A stretch of DNA of 64,000 bases from the NCBI GenBank assembly GCA_001600615.1, contig BCKK01000009.1:434156-498155 (forward strand). Direction: 5' to 3'. Below the pieces are notes generated by a model that saw nothing but the letters and a program-made list of their open reading frames with translations, had not been told where the DNA came from and did not search any database. Below, piece after piece: positions 48,133 through 57,716 of this stretch (its first letter is position 1; each line of letters starts with the position of its first letter). A program made the position numbers and the translations under genes. This DNA comes from Dioszegia crocea. Lineage: Eukaryota > Basidiomycota > Tremellomycetes > Tremellales > Bulleribasidiaceae.

Positions 48133-49632
48133 CTGGTCGTAGACCAATGCTCGACGTGGCGATTCGTGCCCCTGTCGACTGCCGATCCGGTACAGCCCGC
48201 TCGTTGGCGCAGGTGGACTCAGAGTCGCCTCAACTGACGAGCTGCTGGTCCGACGTGCTGACATGGGATTACTTGCCCGTCGTGCTTTTTCTTGTAGCCT
48301 CAAAGCTCGAGGTGCGGTGGGTGTCAAGGAGGAGGGGATCTTCTGAGGGCCGACAGAAAGGGTAAGATTGGCAAGTCTAGATGACAGGTCGCTTTTGGGA
48401 GTGCTAGGTGGGAGGTTTGTACGGAGAGCAGCGTAAGCCCCTAAGATCGCGTCCGTTCCGCCTATTTGCTCCACGGGGATGGCGCGGAGGAAGGTCAGGG
48501 CACGGACAAAGTCGACGTCGTCTGACGCATCCCAGAGTCCCTTTATGGTAGTCGAGCGAAAGAGATGCTTCTTACTTGCGAGAAGTATAGCACAGCTCAG
48601 ATCCGTCAGGGTATCGACGGTGTCCGGAGCCGCGAAGATCACGTCCCAGAGAGGAAGGAGCGCGTCTGGAGGTAGATCGGCGGACAGGATACTGGCCAAC
48701 CAGCGAAAGGTGTAGAGGGGAGTGGCAGGATCCAGATCGTGCTCTAAGAGGATGGAATGCAGGTGTTCATCTGCCCATTTCAAGCGACAGCCGACGGTAT
48801 CGAGACATCGCGTGGTGTCTAGGTGGACGGGAGAAGTGCGCTCGAGAATAGCCTGCATCGCGCAGAAGACTTCTTCCTCCGCAAAGGTCGATGGTGTCGT
48901 GGCATTGTTGGCTTGGGCGTATATGAGGTAAAGGGGTGCAAGGATGGAGACGAAGGCTGGATCGTATTTGGATGCGAGAGAGAGGACCGCCAATACTCTG
49001 ATAATCACCTCGAGGTGAGAATCATGCTGGGATGGGGATGGATTTGTGGATAACAGGGTCGATGAATCGTCCGCGTTGATAGAGAGTGTGATACTAGGAG
49101 TTGTGTTGTCTTTGATACGGTCAAAGATGAGCCGGCGGCTGGGCAGGCTGGGACCGCTGGCGTCGGAGTCCGAGTCAGAGTCGTTCGCTCGTGAGTGCAT
49201 CCGGGATGAACGGCGAGGATGACTCCGCCGTTTGAGAATGGGATAGGATGTGGTAAGCCGTTCAACATCGGCCTTGATGCAATTGATGCTGTCTACATCG
49301 GTCGAGGCGAGATTATCGACTAGGCTCTGGATGTCAGCGACGATGCTTTGTCACTCACGTAGTAGTGATTTGTCTGCTGGCGTTTGACTCTCTTCCACTC
49401 TCCTTGATCTACTGGCAGGACGCCCAGCAATACGTTGTACAGCAAAGGCCGAAGCTGTGATGGTTCATCCGGGATACCTGAGGTCAGGGTTGCAATTGTC
49501 AGAACGTACCCTCAGTGCAGAGAGATCGAAGCTCTTCAAGATCAATGACGTCTGATGCTACTACAGCTTCAAAGGCATGCTTTCTGCGAGCTTAGCTAGG
49601 GTCGCCAAATGTACTTACCGAGAGAGCTGCAT
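48133..49632 (-). CDS. TBC-domain protein, TBC1D13-like, with altered glutamine finger
   Basis: Rab-GAP family protein. The start MQLSRKHAFEAVVASDVIDL, with LEELRSLCTEGIPDEPSQLR and LLYNVLLGVLPVDQGEWKRV, is the TBC N-lobe (GIP--LR---W/Y--LL). The Arg-finger motif IxxDxxR is present as IKADVER. The second catalytic motif, normally YVQGMN, is missing: the sequence goes from SKYDPAFVS directly to ILAPLYLIYAQ. Later TBC elements are kept (LKWADEHLHSILLEHDLDPA, FRWLASILSADL, LPLWDVIF). The end given is arbitrary, because no stop codon occurs before the COQ4 exon; the Ser/Arg-rich linker RRTSSSSVEATLSPP joins them. It may be one fused gene of 47217-49632. The start is 53 bp from the divergent dioxygenase gene. 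Confidence 0.75.
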
Positions 49633-49685
49633 CTTGAGTACTGAGTCTTGACTAAGTTGAGCGTGATGGAGGAATGTGAATTTGT

Positions 49686-51109
49686 ATGCATCGTACATCA
49701 ATCATGTCACTGCGTCAGAAGCTAATCCGGTCTCTACGTTCAGCTCCCAGAGCAGTCCGCCACAATCACATCCCCGCTCGTCCAGCTCTTGATCTCCCAC
49801 TCCACATCACACCCCCCAACACTGCGCGCATAAAGGAGAGCGCAAAGTCTATTCCAGATTCGTCGTTAACGGATGATTCGCTAATCCGTATGTATGACAC
49901 CCTGGCCCACGCTCATGACTAGAACCTATTACATGGGAGGACACACGAATGGCCTTTCTGGCGAATGGGGTCCTTGTCTTCCGAGGAGAGCAATCCGATC
50001 CCATCTCCTTCCAACGACTGCGCGACAATTGCCGGTGTAGCCGGTGCGTCGACTCCTCCACACGACAGAAGCTCCGCACCAGCGGTTCGTCGTCGTCTGT
50101 GAGGCTCTCCAAAGCTGTCAAAGGCTTTGACGTTGCGGGGGCGAGCGGAGTCCATGTCGCTTGGTCCGACTCTCATTCCTCCTTCTACACCGAGCAAGCC
50201 CTGCGTGACATGGTCGGCTATAACAATACGCACACCAATGTCAACCATCACTTCAAACGTCGACTATGGGATCGGGAGGCCCTCGAGTCGAGCAATCTGA
50301 GGATGCGTTATGAGGAAGTCGACATGCTGGAGATGCTTCGGCAAGTACAGGTGTACGGGCTAGTCATCATCTCGGGGGTACCTACGGAACGGACGAGCGA
50401 CAAGGACTGCGAGCTAAGGGCGTTTATGTCCAAGATCGGCGAGATTCGCAACACTTTCTACGGCGAGACATGGGACGTCAAGAGCGTCGTCAATAGCAAG
50501 AATGTGGCGTACACCAGTCAGGATTTAGGACTGCACATGGATTTATTGTAGGTCGTTCTAGGAGCTCGCTGACGTAGATACTTTTCATCCCCTCCTCGTT
50601 TCCAAGCCCTCCACTGTCTTCGCAACCGCGCTGAAGGAGGATCGTCCTACTTCGTGGACGCCTTCCACACTGCTCGGCACATCCAGCACACGGATCACGC
50701 TACCACATCTACCCTTGCCAAATACCCTGTCACTTTCGAATACGATAACGACGGTCACTACCTCACTTGTCGTCATTTCGTAATGAATCAGCTCGATTCA
50801 CTCCGAAGTCATGTCAATTGGAGTCCGCCCTTCCAAGGGATGATGCCGCGTGTCGCACCTCCCCGTTTTTCCCCCAAGCAGGCGTTGAAGGCGGAACAAG
50901 AGTTGTATGATGCTCTGGCGAAGTTTGAGGCAGCGTTGGGTCGTCCGGAAGGTCAGTATGAGTTCACGATGGAAGAGGGGGATCTGGTCTTTTTTGACAA
51001 CCGGCGCGTGCTGCATGCGAGACGGGCATTCGGGGCGGGAGAACGGTGGCTGAAGGGTTGTTATCTGGATGGCGAGGTGGTGTGGGATAGGCTGGCCACT
51101 TTGCAGTAG
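49686..51109 (+). CDS. Gamma-butyrobetaine dioxygenase-like 2-oxoglutarate oxygenase
   Basis: Fe(II)/2-oxoglutarate-dependent oxygenase of the carnitine-pathway group (gamma-butyrobetaine or trimethyllysine hydroxylase). Three exons. The N-terminus MHRTSIMSLRQKLIRSLRSA is basic and Ser-rich, a likely mitochondrial presequence; MSLRQ at 49704 is an alternative start. The GBBH-like N-terminal zinc domain reads LRDNCRCSRCVDSSTRQKL. The TauD-type fold carries QDLGLHMDLLYF (HxD iron ligands), MNQLDSLRSHVNWSP, and DNRRVLHARRAF (distal His and 2-oxoglutarate Arg). It ends YLDGEVVWDRLATLQ. Family is secure; substrate is not decided by sequence. Immediately downstream begins the left minisatellite array. 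Confidence 0.88.
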
Positions 51110-51470
51110 GTTGGGTTAGGATCCTGCGGGGATTCACACGACTTTGCTCACTCTACTTACCCCTGCTGGATTTCGCACGATTTGCTTTCGCTCAATCTGC
51201 CCTGCGCATCTGAGCTACTACTCTGCTCTGGTTCTAGACAAAAAGTGACCCGGGTCTCTGGAGGATTCCACACTATAGGTGCACTCATCGCTCACTCCTC
51301 ACCCTGCTGGACCCTGGACAACAGAGCACTGACACCTACCCCTGCCGGATTCTACATGGCGCATTTCTTGTGTCCCTACCCCTACGTGATTCTGCACTAT
51401 CCTCTGCTTCTTCCCCTGCAGGGTTCTACGTGGTTGTGCTCATCGTACAGCGACGTTTACAAGGTGCTTT
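51110..51470 (-). repeat. Left degenerate minisatellite array
   Basis: Five or six degenerate units of roughly 40-50 bp, each with a core like CCCCTGCTGGATTCTACATG: ACCCCTGCTGGATTTCGCAC near 51160, ACCCTGCTGGACCCTGGAC near 51302, ACCCCTGCCGGATTCTACAT near 51337, ACCCCTACGTGATTCTGCAC near 51379 and CCCCTGCAGGGTTCTACGTG near 51414. This is the reverse complement of the core in the right-hand array. Confidence 0.7.
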
Positions 51471-51595
51471 TCTTCTTCCGATCAAGGAGTGGCTTGCGTC
51501 GAGCCTAGGTCCAAGCTCAACTCCGCGCTCAGCGCGGGACATTCGACTTCCTTCTTCGGATCGTCTCTTCCCTACTTCACACTTCTCCAGTCACA

Positions 51596-52605
51596 ATGGG
51601 CTATGTCTCGCGATGGAACCTCGCCGCTACCACCCTGGACAGTATCAACGGCGCCCACCCGTACCGCAACGAGGACAATATGAACACAGTCGAGGCGCTG
51701 ATCGGCAAAGGCAATTGGACTGCGCCCGACTACACTGTTGACCCCGATTCTAACCCGAACAAGATGCACATATTTGGAGCGACGGAGGTCATACCCCCTC
51801 TCAATTTCGCCAGCACCAAGGCTCGACCGGCAGCATACAAGGCGCAGCTCGCTCAAACGAAAGTATTTGCCGCTCACACTTGGACGTGAGTCTTGACCCG
51901 AATTTACAGGACAAGCTGACGTTCAGGTTGGATAGAATGACCTGCCACAAGAAGCAGGCCATGTTCAGCAAGTACACCGTCGAGAAGAAGGGAAACATGG
52001 TGGTCTGCAAGTGGGGCAAGTGCGTAGATTGTGATGGGACCAAGAAACGCTGTGAAGGCGAGGGAGCAGAGACGATCACCGAGGATGAGATATATACCAT
52101 GCAACAAGGGAGGCATATCGAATGGAGGGAAGCCCAAGCTGTAAGCTCTACCATCGTCTCGGCTGATTGTCAGATCTGTTTCAGGATCATTGGCCCCTAC
52201 ATGTTCCCTCGAGACGTTTCAGACTGGACGGCCCCTCACACTGCGCCAATCCTACCCGAAAACCCTTCCCCAGTTGAATGGTTCACGCAAATCCCCGAAG
52301 CTCACCTTTCGCCTTCTCTCATCACGGCGTTCACGCAAAGTGCCGAGACCCACGAAAGACTTCAGAAGCTACAGGCACTCTCCGACAAGCGAGCCCTGCA
52401 GCGGGAGCAAGCTCGAGCGACTACCCCCGCACCGGATCCACAGGCGAGCTCCGACAAGCAAGCAAGCACCCGCGCTCTGGCAAGCTCGACAGACTCAACC
52501 TTCGGTCTGGCGGCCGTACCTGCCCTCAAGAAGGCGAAGACTTCCGCGTCAGCCAATCCCAACTTCAAACGATACAAGCGAAACGAGCGAAGCGAGGCTA
52601 TGTGA
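51596..52605 (+). CDS. Uncharacterised Cys-rich protein between inverted repeat arrays
   Basis: Three exons (51596-51887, about 51927-52140, then about 52174-52605) encode about 310 residues. The start MGYVSRWNLAATTLDSINGA is cytosolic in type, with no signal peptide. A Cys cluster follows the first splice: MTCHKKQAMF, then VVCKWGKCVDCDGTKKRCEG, i.e. C-x4-C-x2-C-x6-C, like half of a fungal Zn2Cys6 finger. WFTQIPEAHLSPSLITAF and a Gln/Arg/Ala-rich coil (KLQALSDKRALQREQARAT) come next; the C-terminus is basic, ending FKRYKRNERSEAM. I do not recognise the family; DNA or RNA binding is only a guess from the Cys pattern and basic tail. It sits between two arrays of opposite orientation and may be part of one inserted unit. 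Confidence 0.72.
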
Positions 52606-52639
52606 CTACGTAATGTAGTTTTCGCTGAGGGTTTGGAGG

Positions 52640-53700
52640 TACATTATTTGTTAGGAAGATTTCCGTAAGGGTGGGTTAGAGAGGAGCCGAGATGTGGTGA
52701 GAAATCACGTAGGGGTCAGAGAGGAGCGTAGATGTCATGTAGAAGCTCGTAGGTGTCCAGTGAAGAGCCGAGATGTCGTGTGAGTCACAGAGGACCCGAG
52801 ATGTTATGCACATTCCCATACGGGTCAGTGAGAAGTGCACTTGTCATGTAGGATCTCGTAGGGGTCAGTCAACACACACCCAAGTCTTCTCAAAGTAGAC
52901 TTCCTGTTTGCGCAGGGGTGCCTATCAGCATATCAGGGCGAGCGACATCCAGAATGTGATGTGAATTTCTAAAATCCTGCAGGGGGTGAAGATGAGAGCA
53001 GTAGTTATGTGGAGTCCAGCACGCCTAGTTGGGGAGGGGCAATGTTGTATATAATTGTACAGCAGGGGTGAGGCAAGTACGCGTGTAATGTTAGCCCGCG
53101 GTAGCTGGAGTCTTGCTCATATAGCAAGAATAGAGGTGAGGTTGGGGACATGCCATGTAGAGCCCCGGTAACAGGAGTTTTGCCTGAGTGGAAGAGCGCG
53201 TCACTTGTCATGTATCATCCCGCAGGGGGGCAGTAAGCTAGCCTGAGTGACGAGCCGTAAGGCAGTGACCCGCGGTAGTTGGAGTCCTGCCTGAGTAGGG
53301 AGGTCCGAGGGTAGAGACAGTGTGGGGTAAGATTCTGCAGGGGTAAGTTGGGTACTGATAGGGTGCAGAGTGGGCCCGCGAGAGTCGGAGCAGAAGTCAG
53401 GAGTAGAGGCAACATGTGGTGTAGAATCCAGCAGGGCTAGGGTTGAGGAGGGGTGTAGGGAATGCCCGCGATAGGTGAAGTCCTGCCTAGGTGGATGAGT
53501 AGCCACAATGTAGGGTAAAATCCCGTAGGGGAAGAGGACAGAGTTGATATCTAAACCGCGGTAGTTGGAGTATTGTCAAGGCCACAGTGTAGAAGCCCGA
53601 GGGAGGAGGCAGAGAGTAGAGGGCATGTCGCTCATAGCCCTTAAACTTCACACCTAGACGTGAAAAAGTGTAGAATCCAGCAGGGTGTCAAGTGTTGCCT
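52640..53700 (+). repeat. Right degenerate minisatellite array
   Basis: About 1.06 kb of diverged tandem units. The core GTGTAGAATCCAGCAGGG recurs near 52974, 53212, 53330, 53419, 53510, 53600 and 53668, and CCCGCGGTAGTTGGAGTCCT recurs near 53095, 53165, 53269, 53375, 53463 and 53555, giving a period of roughly 70-118 bp. The proximal 250 bp has shorter units around GAGCCGAGATGTCATGTAG and CGTAGGGGTCAG. No coding potential. Confidence 0.78.
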
Positions 53701-53719
53701 AAGAGAACAAAATACATCC

Positions 53720-55934
53720 CTAACACCCAACTGGTTTCTCAATAGTCTCCGCCTTGGGTGATAGTCCCGCCGGTCTGAGCGACATGTCGCCATTCCTCAT
53801 CACACTCAAGAGGAAGTTGATAAACCTCTGCCCGTATGTATCTGGATCGGTACAAGATATGGTTTGCTAAAATCAGCCTTGATCATTCCACGACTCACCC
53901 TGTCCTCCGTCATACTCTTCCAGAAATGCTCAAGCTTCTTCGCAGTGTTGTAAGGAGTGCAGATATCGATGACTCCGAGGTAGTAGATAGCGTCTAGATT
54001 TTGGTTCGCCTCATCGGTCGCGCGCATACCGCCCTCGTCTTGGTAGAATAAGAAGTGTTTCCGATCTGCCGAATCCTCGTTTGGTAATTGAGCAATGTCA
54101 ACATTCTGCGGATCAGACCGCTTGACAGCCTTGCGCATGTCGTGCGCTTGGCCTTTGAGCGTTGTTCGGCGTTGCAACTCGGGCTAAACATCAGCAAGGC
54201 CAAAGAAGTACTCACATGAAAGACCGTAAGCTGATTCTCTCTGAGATTATCCTTATTTCCCCTCTCCATGTTATGTATACCAACCAGCAGCGAATAATCC
54301 ATCACCTTCATCTTCCTCAAAAACTCCATGTCGCGCCGAAGCTGCTCAGATAGCAAAGCGCGCTTTTCTGGTCCGAAAGCAAGAGTACGGCCCCGGGTTA
54401 CCCAGTTGACATCCTTCAATACTGCCCGAGGGTTCTTCAGCGCCTTGTCTTCTGGGTATTCGCGCCCAAAGGCCGATCCCTTCAAATCGAATGTTTCGTG
54501 TATATCACGATGGGGAGGGAAGAGATTGTTCATGATGAGGAAGTGGATTTTCCGGCCGCGAGGTAGTTTCACTCGGTGCAAGCCGTAGAAGCGGGATAAT
54601 AGGGTGTGGGGATTGTTGATGACGTGCTGATGGTAATCTTTGAGTATAGATCGAAGGAATTTATGCTCCGAATGTGCAATGGTTTTGATAATGAAGCGAT
54701 AGTCGCGGGAAAAGTAGAAGAATGAACCGGATTTACCGGGTGACCCGAGTTCCGAGAGGATATATTTGGCCGTGAGACTGAGGAGGTAATCGGCGGGATC
54801 TAGATGGAAGTGTTCTTCCCGAAGGTCTCTAAAGATCCACGGGGCGTAATCTTTGAATTTGAAATCGTATCGAGCGGAGGGAGTGAGTTCGTTGCCGACA
54901 CTGATATCAGCGAGGCACTCTGCTAAACTTACATGTCGAATGAGTATTTGTGACGCGCTAGGTAATCCTCGTCGGTGAGAGGCCGCTTGACCTTCGCCTG
55001 GCATCTAGACACCTGGCGTCAGCTTAGCATCACTGCAACTCACTCCTATTCGAATCCCAGTCAACATATTGTACATGAGGACGAAATTGACATGATCCTC
55101 CCCGATGATATTCCCCACCATCGCCTTGACCTCCTGCGTTTCCTTCGGCTCGGCATTGGCTTTTTTCTGCCGCCGTTCTAGACGTTCCTTTCGAATCGCT
55201 TCCGCTTGTGCGATGATGTCCGAGTCAAGGGCTTGGCCATCAAGACCGGGAACAGGTGTTTGCGAACGCGCTGGTTGGGGCAACGTAGGGCTAAGTGAGG
55301 GAGCGGTAGTTGTTGAACGTCGGGCGACCTTTGCTGGAGCTGGAGGAGACGCTTGCTCCCTAGCTGGCGCCAGTCTCCCACTCCGTACAATAGCCAAAGA
55401 GCCTGTACGTGTGGAGCCATTTGAAAGGCGTCTAGTGGGTTGGGGAGGTAATTCAGCCGCAGGTGCGATGTCGACAGGTTCGTGGGTAAGAGTGTTGGAG
55501 ATGATATAAGAATCATCTTCTATGCTCAGTGGTGGACTTGGCGGTGGTCCCTGCATAACCGGACCGGTCTTGTGAAGGACGCTCATCCGCACCGTATCTG
55601 TGGATACTTTCGTAATGCGCACAGGCGCTTCGCCGTTAACGACCTGGACTTTTCTGACAATATCAATAAAGTCTGGGTCGTCGGTGTCATTGACAAGCGC
55701 CTCGAGATGCGGTGGGAGAGGCGGGAGGGGACCTCCGTCTCCTGTCGGATGTGAGAGGTAGTGAAAGGGGTTTACTTTCGGCGATTTAGGTTCTGACAAT
55801 TAGCTGTGCACGTATAAGGATGACTCACCATAGCGCATGCCCGTCCAATCTCCGTCCTCTTGTAGCCTAGCCTGAGCATCTTTGGAGCTTTCTGCTGCCA
55901 TGGGTGGGAGTTCAGATTGTATGATGGTCGTCAT
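53720..55934 (-). CDS. MSS4: Phosphatidylinositol-4-phosphate 5-kinase (Mss4)
   Basis: Plasma-membrane lipid kinase making PI(4,5)P2, upstream of actin, endocytosis and PKC signalling. Six or so exons. The start [20 protein letters not shown] heads a disordered Pro/Ser-rich region of about 250 residues with [14 protein letters not shown]. The catalytic domain covers [40 protein letters not shown] (GKSGS nucleotide loop and catalytic Lys), [19 protein letters not shown] (DLKGS), [13 protein letters not shown] (MDYSLL) and [20 protein letters not shown] (IDxL-type motif as VID). It ends [13 protein letters not shown] and ETIEKPVGC. The activation loop SVxxPDxY is conserved as SCTDPDTY, typical of type I kinases. 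Complete. Confidence 0.95.
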
Positions 55935-56480
55935 GTCGTGTGCTGATTAGGAAAAGGGTTTAAGACGGGATGTGAGACAGCCAAGATGCGAGTGAAACCG
56001 GTGTAAGGCTGAGCGGAGATGGGTGAAGGAAGGGGCGAAGGGAGCTGTCTAATCTACGTAGCGGAGAGTAAGGGTGACAGTAGGCAGTACAGGGATATTA
56101 CAAGCAGAGTCCAGACGTCCAGACAGATGAAGATAAACACTTATTTAGCTAGGCAGCGATCAACATCATGCATAAGGGCTGCGGGCTTTACGTCACCCTC
56201 CTCACGTAAAGTTTTAGGCGCGTTACGTAAATCTCATGGTTGGGCCAAAATCTTCTCTGGCCCTTACTCTTCTTTGCCTTCTTTACAATTCACTCCCAAT
56301 GTAAGTCTGAATCCTCTCCCCCTCCCCTCCCCTTGTCAATGATGAAGCGCACTGGGCACTTATCAAGAAAATGATTAGTCGCATTTATCTACTCTCGCAG
56401 GGTAGAGCGAGCCTAGAAAACTCGCTACTGAGACACAATCCATAATCGTCAAACTCGTCTAGACCCAGCTGACAGCGCAG
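55935..56480. promoter_or_regulatory. Divergent promoter with three ACGT-core sites
   Basis: 545 bp between MSS4 (minus) and the LCP5-like gene (plus). TTACGTCA (56188-56195), TCACGTAA (56202-56209) and TTACGTAA (56223-56230) are bZIP-type sites within 43 bp. A pyrimidine-rich tract at about 56310-56335 after GTAAGT, and CTGACAGCGCAG just before the ATG, would fit a 5'-UTR intron. No gene seen inside. Confidence 0.5.
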
Positions 56481-57607
56481 ATGGATACTCCAACCGATGT
56501 TGCCCGTATATTTGCGGATTTACAGACTGCCATTTCAGCCACTTCCACAGCATGCAAACCATTATTGAGCCAGTGAGCCACTTAAATTAGTTTACATTAG
56601 AATGAGCTGAGCCTTAGAGCGCAAAACTCCGACACTACTCTGGACATGAGTGAAGGCATCTCTTTACTACTCGTTCGACCTCAACTCCTCTTGTCCTCGC
56701 TGCATTCCCTCATCATTATGACCGCTCTTCGAGTCGCCGGCGTATCAACCGATGTCGAGGTTGACGATCTGTCCCTGTCTGTCGCACGATCGGCGTTGGA
56801 CCAGGAATCCGTCGTACGCCACGTGGCCCAAGAGCTGGCAGTGAACCAGGAGGTGTTTGACAAGGTCCGAGGACTGGAGTCAAAGCTGGAATATCAAATA
56901 AAGAAGCTCGTAGGGCTGGCAGAGGCGGCCGACAAGCAGGTCACACAGGAGGAGCCAGAGAATGGTAAGTACTTAAAAGGCATTGCTAACTCTCAGACCT
57001 GCTATCGTTCAGACCCAACCCCTCAGCTCTGCTAAAAGCAAAAGCACCTCGCAAAGCCAACGCCGAGGGATCGGAACTATACCGACCTCCGCGAGTGGCA
57101 GCTGTGCCATACGAAGAGGGAAGCAAGCGAAAGGAACGCCGAGCACCAGCTCTCCTGTCAGAGTTTGCCGACACCCTTGGCTTTGCCCCCATTATGGAAA
57201 CCACCAGCGGTCTCTCCACCCGTCCCGTAATCGCTGGGGGTGCCTCGAACTCCATCTCAGCTAAGCGTGCTGCCGAACTGCAGCGCATGGACCAATTCGA
57301 AGAGGAGAATATGACTCGTCTTGTCACGAACAAACGGGATGCAAAACGGCGGCGAGATGATGAGGAGGCATTGGCGTTGGGCTACGGAGTGGGTGGACCG
57401 GCGCGGAGCAGGGGGAGGAGGCAGAATGGCCTGGATGCTGAGCTGGAGGGTGTGCTAGGAGAGCGGCGGTCTAAGGGAGTCTGGGACGGCATGAAGAGTT
57501 TGGGTCAGAGAGGATCAGCGCTCGAGAGGGGCAAGGGGAGCGAAACAGCCAAGCCAAGAGAGAAGAAAGCGAGGTTTGACAAGGAGATGGGTAGGAAGCG
57601 TAGATAG
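56481..57607 (+). CDS. LCP5: Lcp5/neuroguidin, Sas10/Utp3/C1D family rRNA-processing factor
   Basis: Nucleolar U3 snoRNP/SSU-processome factor for 18S rRNA maturation. Three exons. The start MDTPTDVARIFADLQTAISA is followed by the family motif GISLLLVRPQLLLSSLHSLI (GIS-L--K-QLLLSYL). LEYQIKKLVGLAEAADKQV is the conserved linker to FRPNP, and YRPPRVAAVPYEE (YRPP---PV-Y) is the C-terminal family signature. The tail is strongly basic (NKRDAKRRRDDEEALALG, REKKARFDKEMGRKRR), as expected for a nucleolar protein. Length is about 310 residues, normal for the family. LCP5 rather than SAS10 or UTP3 follows from the short length and the YRPP motif. Confidence 0.9.
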
Positions 57608-57716
57608 CATGCGATGTCACAAACGGCGTCTCCTGCTTAATTCCCCCGGAACCTCGAGTTTCCCCACTTTGTCACGTCCGACGCGTCGACCCAGATGTTG
57701 TTGTTGTACACGTATC

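Noticed and set aside
48230..48330. A 28-nt intron that would end the TBC protein (donor GTAATC)
   Set aside because: Too short, poor donor and no branch-site motif, although it would produce a stop in the new frame.
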